Positions 1-6,111 of a stretch of DNA of 16,769 nucleotides are shown in pieces. Below the pieces are notes generated by a model. The model searched no databases, was not told where the DNA came from, and saw only the letters and a list, made by a program, of their open reading frames with translations. The stretch covers positions 1 through 16,769 of the forward strand of contig JAYVJV010000042.1 in NCBI GenBank assembly GCA_043769005.1, given 5' to 3'. The number at the start of each line of letters is the position of its first letter. Positions within the stretch are counted from its first letter, which is position 1. This stretch comes from JAAFIP01 sp043769005 (GTDB taxonomy: Bacteria > Pseudomonadota > Gammaproteobacteria > Burkholderiales > Burkholderiaceae_C). Position numbers and translations under genes: made by a program.

Positions 1-65
1 ACCTCGGCGGCGAGGTAGTCTTCCACGCCAGCGGCGCAGGGCAAAAATAGCTGTAGCTGGTTCAT
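1..65 (-). CDS. Start of THUMP/RlmL-like 23S rRNA methyltransferase (partial)
   Basis: Only the first 21 codons lie in the window; the gene runs off the left edge. Reading down from an ATG at 65-63 gives MNQLQLFLPCAAGVEDYLAA. The F(L/F)xPCxxGVExxLAxE pattern is typical of the N terminus of RlmL-type SAM-dependent methyltransferases, which make m2G2445 in 23S rRNA and begin with a ferredoxin-like/THUMP region. The start codon overlaps the rpoN stop in an ATGA (62-65), so the gene is probably translationally coupled to rpoN. The assignment rests on about 20 residues and on family memory, so the family is likely but the exact enzyme is not proven. Confidence 0.6.
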   Translation of the reverse strand, partial: MNQLQLFLPCAAGVEDYLAAE

Positions 66-1657
66 AGGTCTTTCCTCAAACTCGCCGTGGCGATCTTGAG
101 GCCTTCACGGTATTTGGCCACGGTGCGGCGGGCGCATTCGATGCCCTGTTCCTTGAGCATGAGGGATAACTGGTTGTCACTCAGCGGTTTCTTGGGGCTT
201 TCTGCGGTGACGAACTGCTTGATCAGCGCGCGCACCGCCGTGCTGGACGCGTTGCCGCCGGACTCGGTGCCCAGTCCGGAGCCAAAGAAGTATTTGAGCT
301 CGAAGGTACCGAACGGCGTGGCCATGAACTTGGCCGTGGTCACCCGGCTGATGGTGGACTCGTGCAGGCCCAGCTCGTCGGCAATCTCGCGCAACACCAG
401 CGGGCGCATGGCCAGCGCGCCGTGGGCAAAAAAACTGCGCTGGCGTTCGACGATGGCATTGCTGACGCGCAGTATCGTGTCAAAGCGCTGCTGGATGTTT
501 TTAATAAACCAGCGCGCCTCCTGCAAGCGCCCTTGCAGCGCTACATGGCCATCGGTCTTGCCGCCCTTGAGCGCCTGGGCATAGATGTCGTGCACCTTGA
601 GCTTGGGCATGACGTTCTGGTTGAGCTGCACCTTGAATTTTTGCTGCGCGCCGCGCCCCTGCGCCAGCACAATCACGTCGGGCGTGATGATGTTGCGCTC
701 CAGGTCGGCAAACTGGCGGCCGGGTTTGGGGTCGAGTCGTGAGATCAGGGTGATGGCCGCCTTCACGTCTTCGATGCTGCACAGGCAGGCGCTGGACAGG
801 CGCTTGGTGTCGCGCTTGGCCAGCAAGTCCAGCGGCTGCGCGCAAATGGCCAGCGCCTCGGCACGCGCCGGGGTGCGTGCGGGCAGGGCGCGCAGTTGCA
901 GCGTCAGGCATTCCTGCAAATGGCGCGCACCGATGCCGGGTGGCTCCATGTGGTGCAGCAGTTGGATGGCCAAGCCAAAGCGTTGCACCAGCTCTTCCAC
1001 ATCTTCCAGGGTGGTGGCACCCAGACTCTCGGCCAGGTCCTCAAAGCCGTCTTCCAGATAACCGTCGTCGTTGAGCGATTCAATGAGAAACATCAGCGCG
1101 GCGCGGTCCTCTTCGCCCAGGCGCAGGCCCTGGGCTTGGCGGTGCAGATGGTGTTGCAGACTGACATGCTCGGCACTCATGGCGCTGGCATCGGTATCGC
1201 CACTGCCTTCCACGTTAGACGTTTTGGCGGGTGCGTCGTTGCCCCATTCCGGGTCATCGGCAGCCACCTCGTGGCTGCCTTCGCCCTCCCAGTCGTCGGC
1301 GATACTGGTCTCGGTCGCCGCATCGCCTGTATCTGGACTGGTGTTTTCGGCATTAGACGTTGTAGATTCTGTGTAAGTAGCTATGGATTCTGTAGCATTA
1401 TGTACGCCATCCCACTCAAACTCATCAGCACGCTCGGCCTGCAAACTGGCGGCCTCTTGTTGCACGCGCTCGGCTTGCAGCGCCTCTTCATAGCTTTGCT
1501 CGGCGCTTTCTTGCTCTAAAAACGGATTGTCTTGCAGCATCTGCTCGATCTCCTGCGCCAGCTCCAGCGTAGACAGTTGCAGCAGGCGAATCGACTGCTG
1601 CAACTGCGGCGTAAGCGACAGGTGCTGCGAAGTGCGGAGGTTAAGGCCTTGTTTCAT
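62..1657 (-). CDS. rpoN: RNA polymerase sigma-54 factor RpoN
   Basis: Alternative sigma factor that binds core RNA polymerase, recognises -24/-12 promoters and needs AAA+ enhancer-binding activators. All regions are visible in the 531 residues. Region I, at about 5-50, is Gln/Leu-rich (LSLTPQLQQSIRLLQLSTLE). A long acidic linker spans about 52-165. The core-binding region follows. A helix-turn-helix lies near 420-440 (EIADELGLHESTISR), and the RpoN box ARRTVAKYRE is at 509-518. The protein is longer than E. coli RpoN (477 aa), mostly because of the linker, which holds imperfect internal repeats (TSNAEN near 100, TSNVEG near 146) and one 17-bp mini-palindrome. lptB lies upstream, separated by two 76-bp repeats; the rlmL-like gene follows with a 4-bp overlap. 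I see no strong Shine-Dalgarno sequence before the ATG. Confidence 0.97.
   Translation of the reverse strand: MKQGLNLRTSQHLSLTPQLQQSIRLLQLSTLELAQEIEQMLQDNPFLEQESAEQSYEEALQAERVQQEAASLQAERADEFEWDGVHNATESIATYTESTTSNAENTSPDTGDAATETSIADDWEGEGSHEVAADDPEWGNDAPAKTSNVEGSGDTDASAMSAEHVSLQHHLHRQAQGLRLGEEDRAALMFLIESLNDDGYLEDGFEDLAESLGATTLEDVEELVQRFGLAIQLLHHMEPPGIGARHLQECLTLQLRALPARTPARAEALAICAQPLDLLAKRDTKRLSSACLCSIEDVKAAITLISRLDPKPGRQFADLERNIITPDVIVLAQGRGAQQKFKVQLNQNVMPKLKVHDIYAQALKGGKTDGHVALQGRLQEARWFIKNIQQRFDTILRVSNAIVERQRSFFAHGALAMRPLVLREIADELGLHESTISRVTTAKFMATPFGTFELKYFFGSGLGTESGGNASSTAVRALIKQFVTAESPKKPLSDNQLSLMLKEQGIECARRTVAKYREGLKIATASLRKDL
1380..1396 (-). repeat. 17-bp mini-palindrome GCTAC-N7-RTAGC, copy in rpoN
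   Basis: On the minus strand this reads GCTACAGAATCCATAGC, with arms GCTAC and ATAGC around a 7-nt centre. It lies in frame in rpoN and encodes A88-T-E-S-I-A93 in the acidic linker. It matches three other 17-bp elements in the window (7517, 8425, 16099). Confidence 0.55.
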
Positions 1658-1700
1658 GACTAGTGCAATAGCTCATCGCAACCATCTAAGAAGCCTACGA

Positions 1701-1776
1701 GCGCCGCCGGGCCGCCCCAAGGCGCGAGGGCCCCCTTGGGGGGCAGCGAAGTACACGCAGTGACGAGCGTGGGGGC
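1701..1776. repeat. 76-bp intergenic direct repeat, copy 1
   Basis: First of two near-identical 76-bp units between lptB and rpoN. It differs from copy 2 at two positions that I can see (1749 A versus 1833 C; 1765 G versus 1849 A). Inside is a GC-rich hairpin: arms CCCCAAGG and CCTTGGGG around an 11-nt loop, extended by GCC/GGC with a bulged G. From memory, closely similar sequences are scattered through intergenic regions of Comamonadaceae genomes. The hairpin could slow or terminate transcription from lptB towards rpoN, but there is no T-run. Confidence 0.85.
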
Positions 1777-1784
1777 CATACCAA

Positions 1785-1860
1785 GCGCCGCCGGGCCGCC
1801 CCAAGGCGCGAGGGCCCCCTTGGGGGGCAGCGCAGTACACGCAGTGACAAGCGTGGGGGC
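1785..1860. repeat. 76-bp intergenic direct repeat, copy 2
   Basis: Second unit, offset by 84 bp from the first, with 8 bp (1777-1784) between the copies. It has the same CCCCAAGG/CCTTGGGG hairpin. It ends 8 bp before the end of the lptB stop codon, so the lptB-proximal hairpin forms right after that gene in the mRNA. Confidence 0.85.
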
Positions 1861-1868
1861 AACATAGT

Positions 1869-2666
1869 TCACATGCGGAAGTTTTCACCCAAGTAGACGC
1901 GCCGCACATCGGCGTTGGCCACAATCTCTGCGGGCGTGCCCTTGGCCAGCACATGGCCATCGCTGATGATGAAGGCGTGGTCGCAAATGCCCAAGGTTTC
2001 GCGCACATTGTGGTCAGTAATCAAGACCCCGATACCGCGTGACTTTAAAAACCCGATGATGCGCTGGATTTCGATCACCGCGATCGGGTCGATGCCCGCA
2101 AAGGGTTCGTCCAGCAAAATAAACTGCGGGTCTGTGGCCAGGGCGCGGGCGATCTCGACCCGGCGGCGTTCGCCGCCCGAGAGCGCGGGAGCAGGCGAAT
2201 CGTGCAGCGTATCCACCCGCAGGTCTTTGAGCAGGGCGAGCAGGCGTTTTTCGATCTCGTCTTTGGACAGCGGCTTACCTTGCGTATCACGTTGCAGTTC
2301 CAGCACCGCGCGCACATTTTCAGCGACGGTGAGTTTGCGAAAGATCGAGGCCTCTTGCGGCAGATAGCTCAGGCCCAGGCGCGAGCGGCGGTGAATCGGC
2401 AGGCGCTCCACACGCTGGTCGTTGATGGTGATCTGCCCAGCATCGGCACGCAGCAGACCGACAATCATGTAAAACGAGGTGGTTTTACCCGCGCCATTGG
2501 GGCCCAGCAAACCCACTACCTCGCCTTGCGTGACAGACAGTGACACGTCTTTGACGACCTTGCGCGCACCGTAAGCCTTTTGCAGGCCGGAGGCCTTGAG
2601 TTGGCGCAGGGCAGCGGGCGCGGCGCTGGCGGTAGCTAGCGTGCCTGCATCAGGCTCGGATTTCAC
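1869..2666 (-). CDS. lptB: LPS export ABC transporter ATPase LptB
   Basis: Cytoplasmic ATPase of the LptB2FGC complex, which extracts LPS from the inner membrane and drives it across the Lpt bridge. The 265-residue protein has every ABC motif in order: Walker A GPNGAGKT at 55-62, Q-loop near LPQEAS (102-107), signature LSGGE at 162-166, Walker B FILLDE at 182-187 with E187, D-loop near AGID and switch His in TDHN (H219). The first 20 or so residues are an Ala-rich extension relative to the 241-aa E. coli protein. The start is a GTG (2664-2666) that overlaps the lptA stop in GTGA, so the two are coupled. The lptA-lptB-rpoN order is the classical proteobacterial arrangement. Confidence 0.97.
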   Translation of the reverse strand: MKSEPDAGTLATASAAPAALRQLKASGLQKAYGARKVVKDVSLSVTQGEVVGLLGPNGAGKTTSFYMIVGLLRADAGQITINDQRVERLPIHRRSRLGLSYLPQEASIFRKLTVAENVRAVLELQRDTQGKPLSKDEIEKRLLALLKDLRVDTLHDSPAPALSGGERRRVEIARALATDPQFILLDEPFAGIDPIAVIEIQRIIGFLKSRGIGVLITDHNVRETLGICDHAFIISDGHVLAKGTPAEIVANADVRRVYLGENFRM

Positions 2667-3298
2667 TTGCGTTCCCCACCCACCGTGGTGCTTGGGCGCA
2701 GCGTGGCGGGGGGTGCTGGGTTGCGTGTTTCGCCAGCACTCGTGGCCGCTTGCGGTGTCATCATGATGCGAACGCGCCCCGTCGGGTTGGTTGCACTGGC
2801 GTTGGCGGGCCCACCGACCACGTTGAACACATCGGTCACGTTGTCGTAGATGATTTGGCTGCCCGTGGTCTCGTCATTCAACGCGGTGCCCTTGTAGCGC
2901 CGCAGCACGGCGTTCTTGGTAAAGGTCACACTGTCGGCCTTGCCGTCGTAGTAAATCGTATCGGCCTCGCCCTCGATCCACTCGTTCAGACCTTCGCGCT
3001 TTTGCCTAAAAAAGGCGCGCTTGCCACCCGTCTCGGTCAAGGTGCCGTACTGGAAACCTTCGTTGTCCTGGCGTACATTGACCGTGGCACCACGCAAGAT
3101 GATGCTGCCTTTGGTGATGACGACATTGCCAGTGAAAACGCTGGTTTGCTTGAGGTCGTCGTAGCGCAGCGCATCGGCCTCGGCGTTCAAGGGCTTGTTT
3201 TTATCGGCTTTTTCGGCCCCCGCCTGGGTGCTGAAAAGCGCCGCGCAGAGCGCGATAACGAGGGATAAGCCCAGAGGGGAAGTGGCGTGGTGTGGCAT
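2663..3298 (-). CDS. lptA: LPS transport periplasmic bridge protein LptA
   Basis: Periplasmic protein that polymerises into the beta-jellyroll bridge carrying LPS from LptC to LptD. The 211 residues start with a Sec signal peptide (hydrophobic LSLVIALCAALFSTQ, likely cut after AGA at residue 28). An OstA/LptA domain follows at about 35-170, with the usual pattern of LNAEADALRYDDLKQTSVF, GNVVITKGSIILRG and EADTIYYDGKADSVTFTKNA. The C-terminal 40 residues are Pro/Thr/Ala-rich and probably disordered. It overlaps lptB by 4 bp. The usual upstream partner lptC is absent; the gene 51 bp upstream is an unrelated exported protein. Confidence 0.93.
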   Translation of the reverse strand: MPHHATSPLGLSLVIALCAALFSTQAGAEKADKNKPLNAEADALRYDDLKQTSVFTGNVVITKGSIILRGATVNVRQDNEGFQYGTLTETGGKRAFFRQKREGLNEWIEGEADTIYYDGKADSVTFTKNAVLRRYKGTALNDETTGSQIIYDNVTDVFNVVGGPANASATNPTGRVRIMMTPQAATSAGETRNPAPPATLRPSTTVGGERK

Positions 3299-3349
3299 GG
3301 CGGCATGAATCTTGCTGCCGCCATTGTAGTCTGCGTTGCCGCAGAGTTT

Positions 3350-3829
3350 TTAGCGTGTCAGGGACACGATCCGATCACCGGGTAACGCCAAGCGCAGTTC
3401 CACCAATTCACCGCCTACGCGCAAGGGCGGAAAGCCCACCGCATCTACGTTGATGGGCGTGGCGTTGGCCGACACCGCTGCCGCCTGAGTTTTGGGCGTT
3501 TTGGCCTGGTTATCCCCACTGGGCAAGGTTTGGTTGCCGTTACAGCTTGACAATAGCGCCGGGCTACTGATGCGCACCTGTTTTACATTGCCCAGTGCCG
3601 CTTTATCCGACGCCGTGAGCCGCTTGCCTGCCGCGTCCAGCAGCTCCACACCGCGGGCCTGCGGAGCCCAGCGCTGGTTACTGTCTATGCGCCCCGCCAA
3701 AACGCACTGGAGGTCGTTGACGGTACTGGCAGTTTGTGCCGCGCCCGGGCCTGCGCCCAAAGCAAGAACTGCCCCTAGACTGGCCATCAGCATGGATTTG
3801 GGAAATAGTTGTACGGTGATAATTTGCAT
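3350..3829 (-). CDS. Exported protein of unknown function, two cysteines
   Basis: I do not recognise a family. An upstream in-frame start at 3877 exists, but the ATG at 3829 is far better: it is preceded by a near-perfect AGGAGG five bases away, and it places a signal peptide at the N terminus (MQIITVQLFPKSMLMASLGA, hydrophobic to about residue 28, probable cut after AAQ or nearby). The mature protein of about 127 residues has two cysteines (C42, C96) that could form a disulphide, a low-complexity Lys/Ala/Thr stretch near 107-125, and a C-terminal beta-rich segment (GGELVELRLALPGDRIVSLTR). It lies between purC and lptA on the same strand. The strong ribosome site suggests it is well expressed. 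A periplasmic location is inferred from the signal peptide. Confidence 0.75.
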   Translation of the reverse strand: MQIITVQLFPKSMLMASLGAVLALGAGPGAAQTASTVNDLQCVLAGRIDSNQRWAPQARGVELLDAAGKRLTASDKAALGNVKQVRISSPALLSSCNGNQTLPSGDNQAKTPKTQAAAVSANATPINVDAVGFPPLRVGGELVELRLALPGDRIVSLTR

Positions 3830-3955
3830 AGAACCTCCTGGAATCGTGGGCTGTATTTGACTGGCTGCTAGCGCCACCCGTCAACAACACAGTGCACGCA
3901 GTGTAGGCGGGCGCGCCACCACTGACCATCCCATAAATATGGCATTACAACGGTG

Positions 3956-4864
3956 TTACGCCTGTAGCCGTTGCAAAGCTTCGCGGTATTTGGTGGCGGT
4001 TCTTTCAATCACCAAGGCTGGCAGGGCAGGTGCGGGAGCGGTTTTGCTCCAGGGCTTGCCGCCGACCTGCGCTGTCTCCAGCCAGTCACGGACAAACTGC
4101 TTGTCGTAGCTGGGGGGGTTGATGCCAGCGGCAAAAGCCTGGGCATAGGACTCGGACGGCCAAAAACGCGAACTGTCGGGAGTGAGCACCTCGTCCATCA
4201 AGGTCAGCGCGCCATCGGCATCCAGGCCAAACTCAAACTTGGTGTCGGCAATGATGATCCCTTTGGTCAGCGCAAAAGCCGCAGCTTCTTTGTAAATGGC
4301 AATGCTGAGTGCTCTGATTTTGCTAGCTAGCTGCGCACCTATCGCCTGCTCTACCTGCTCATAACGTATGTTTTCGTCATGCTCGCCCATGGCGGCCTTG
4401 GCAGCGGGTGTGAAGATCGGCTCGGGCAGCTTGGAGGCATTCTTGAGCCCCACAGGCAGGGATACACCACAGACCGACTGGCTCTGCTGGTACTCGGCCC
4501 AGCCGCTGCCTGCCAGATAGCCGCGCACAACCGCCTCCACGGGAATGGGTTGGAGGCGTTTGACCAGCATGGCGCGGTCTTTGACCTGCGGCTTTTCAGC
4601 CTCGGTCACCACGCTCTCGGGAGCATCGCCCGTCAAATGGTTAGGGCAAATGTGTCCCAGCTTGGCAAACCAGAACAGGGCCATTTGTGTGAGCAGCGCG
4701 CCCTTGCCGGGTATCGGCTCACCCATGATCACATCAAACGCGCTCAGGCGGTCGCTGGCAATCATCAGGATGCGGTCGGTGCCCACGGCGTAGTTGTCGC
4801 GCACCTTGCCGCGTGCGAGCAGGGGGAGGGAGGTGATGGCGGAGGTGTGCAGGGAAGCGGTCAC
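3956..4864 (-). CDS. purC: SAICAR synthase PurC
   Basis: Phosphoribosylaminoimidazole-succinocarboxamide synthase. It joins CAIR and aspartate with ATP to make SAICAR in purine synthesis, in the cytoplasm. At 302 residues it is of the longer type, compared with about 237 in E. coli. Visible family motifs are RGKVRD (18-23, ATP-binding start), SDRLSAFDV (37-45), IPGKG (51-55), RGYLAGSGW (114-122) and the DTKFEFG and MDEVLTPDSSRFW segments in the C-terminal half. It follows fba on the same strand but is separated from it by a strong intrinsic terminator, which ends only 29 bp before the start codon. Transcription therefore needs either read-through or a promoter inside that gap. Confidence 0.96.
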   Translation of the reverse strand: MTASLHTSAITSLPLLARGKVRDNYAVGTDRILMIASDRLSAFDVIMGEPIPGKGALLTQMALFWFAKLGHICPNHLTGDAPESVVTEAEKPQVKDRAMLVKRLQPIPVEAVVRGYLAGSGWAEYQQSQSVCGVSLPVGLKNASKLPEPIFTPAAKAAMGEHDENIRYEQVEQAIGAQLASKIRALSIAIYKEAAAFALTKGIIIADTKFEFGLDADGALTLMDEVLTPDSSRFWPSESYAQAFAAGINPPSYDKQFVRDWLETAQVGGKPWSKTAPAPALPALVIERTATKYREALQRLQA

Positions 4865-4893
4865 AACAAAGCTCTCAAACGAATAAGGGGCCG

Positions 4894-4927
4894 AAAAAAA
4901 GCCCGTCAGTAAATTACTGTGACGGGC
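4894..4927 (-). terminator. Rho-independent terminator after fba
   Basis: On the minus strand, GCCCGTCA and TGACGGGC form an 8-bp stem around an 11-nt loop, followed at once by seven T residues (4894-4900). It lies 46 bp past the fba stop and is the clearest intrinsic terminator in the window. Confidence 0.92.
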
Positions 4928-4932
4928 TCCAT

Positions 4933-4941
4933 ATTATCGCA
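4933..4941 (-). promoter_or_regulatory. Possible extended -10 promoter for purC
   Basis: The minus strand reads TGCGATAAT, one mismatch from an extended -10 (TGNTATAAT), with no good -35. A transcript from here would run through the fba terminator hairpin before reaching purC. Weak evidence only. Confidence 0.25.
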
Positions 4942-4973
4942 GGCTGGACAAAACAGACTGCCGTGGCAGGCGC

Positions 4974-6038
4974 TTAATGCACCACTTGCGCCAGCTCACC
5001 CCGGGCATACTGCGCCGCCACCACTTGCAGGCTGCGGCCTTTGATCTTGCTGGCCTGGCCTGAGCAGCCAAACTCCACATAGCGCTGCTTGCAAATCGCC
5101 TGGGCGGCGGCGCGGGCGGGCTTGAGCCATTCTCTAGCATCGAATTTGTCAGGGTTCTCTGCCAGAAACTTGCGCACCGCCGCCGTCATCGCCAGGCGGA
5201 TGTCGGTGTCGATATTGATCTTGCGCACGCCAAACTTGATGGCTTTCTGGATTTCTTCTACCGGCACACCGTAGGTCTCTTTCATCTTGCCGCCGTACTG
5301 GTTGATGATGGCGAGCAGGTCTTGCGGTACGCTGGAGCTGCCGTGCATCACCAGGTGCGTGTTGGGCAGGCGGGCGTGGATTTCCATGATGCGGCTGATC
5401 GCCAGCGTCTCGCCCGTGGGTTTGCGCGAGAACTTATACGCGCCGTGGCTGGTGCCGATGGCAATGGCCAGCGCATCGAGCTGGGTTTTTTTCACAAAGT
5501 CAGCGGCTTGCTCGGGGTCGGTCAGCAGCTGCTCCCGCGTCATGGTGGCATCGGTGCCGTGGCCGTCTTCTTTGTCGCCCTTCATGGTCTCCAGTGACCC
5601 TAAGCAGCCCAGCTCGCCCTCCACGGTCACGCCCAGCTTGTGCGCCATGGCCACGACTTGCCGGGTCACGTCTACGTTGTACTCGTAGCTGGCAATGGTT
5701 TTGCCATCGCCCTCCAGGCTGCCGTCCATCATCACCGAGCTAAAGCCCAGGTCAATCGCACCCTGGCACACCGCCGGGTTTTGGCCGTGGTCCTGGTGCA
5801 TGACCAGGGGGATGTGCGGGTACTGCTCAATAGCGGCGGCGATCAGGTGCTTGATAAATGCCTCGCCCGCGTACTTGCGCGCGCCAGCGCTGGCCTGCAA
5901 GATGACGGGAGCGCCCACTTCGTCGGCAGCGGCCATGACGGCTTGCACCTGCTCCAGGTTGTTGACGTTGAAGGCGGGAATGCCGTAGCTGTGGATGGCT
6001 GCATGGTCGAGCAGCTCACGCATGGAAACGAGTGCCAT
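4974..6038 (-). CDS. fba: Class II fructose-1,6-bisphosphate aldolase
   Basis: Zinc-dependent aldolase that splits fructose-1,6-bisphosphate, or condenses DHAP with G3P, in glycolysis and gluconeogenesis (also the Calvin cycle in autotrophs, where the gene is called cbbA). The 354 residues match the class II type B subfamily. Landmarks are IPAFNVNNLEQ at the N terminus, HQDHG at 81-85 (catalytic Asp and a zinc-ligand His), VEGELGCLG, a GTSHGAYKF loop with a metal-ligand His, LVMHGSSSVP, and KINIDTDIRLA, which contacts substrate phosphate. The start is the ATG at 6038. The gene lies 73 bp downstream of pyk with no terminator between, so the two are probably co-transcribed, and it ends in a strong terminator. 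Confidence 0.96.
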   Translation of the reverse strand: MALVSMRELLDHAAIHSYGIPAFNVNNLEQVQAVMAAADEVGAPVILQASAGARKYAGEAFIKHLIAAAIEQYPHIPLVMHQDHGQNPAVCQGAIDLGFSSVMMDGSLEGDGKTIASYEYNVDVTRQVVAMAHKLGVTVEGELGCLGSLETMKGDKEDGHGTDATMTREQLLTDPEQAADFVKKTQLDALAIAIGTSHGAYKFSRKPTGETLAISRIMEIHARLPNTHLVMHGSSSVPQDLLAIINQYGGKMKETYGVPVEEIQKAIKFGVRKINIDTDIRLAMTAAVRKFLAENPDKFDAREWLKPARAAAQAICKQRYVEFGCSGQASKIKGRSLQVVAAQYARGELAQVVH

Positions 6039-6057
6039 TGGGAGTGTCCTGAGAAAG

Positions 6058-6076
6058 TTGGTAACCGATTGGTAAC
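6058..6076. repeat. Paired 8-bp direct repeat TTGGTAAC before fba
   Basis: TTGGTAAC occurs at 6058-6065 and again at 6069-6076, an 11-bp period of about one helical turn. It lies 20-38 bp upstream of the fba start, between pyk and fba. The spacing would suit a regulator binding as a tandem dimer, but the factor is unknown and the copies are short. Confidence 0.35.
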
Positions 6077-6111
6077 TCAGGATTTTAGCGGCTCCCGCCC
6101 GCCCGGGGTTT

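Noticed and set aside
87..1519. Several long plus-strand open frames across rpoN, and similar ones opposite pyk, fba and purC
   Set aside because: They lie antisense to genes with full family motifs, show no recognisable domains, and are expected by chance in GC-rich DNA.
1701..1860. The two repeats as a CRISPR array
   Set aside because: Only two 76-bp units with an 8-bp gap; no spacers and no cas genes.
1660..2008. Minus-strand open frames through the 76-bp repeats with repeated TLVTACTALPPKGAL-like residues
   Set aside because: They translate the non-coding DNA repeat; the repeated peptide merely reflects the repeated DNA.
3331..3351. Hairpin CTGCG/CGCAG followed by TTTTT on the plus strand
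   Set aside because: It has terminator form only on the plus strand, where no gene lies upstream, and the stem is just 5 bp. On the transcribed minus strand no T-run follows.
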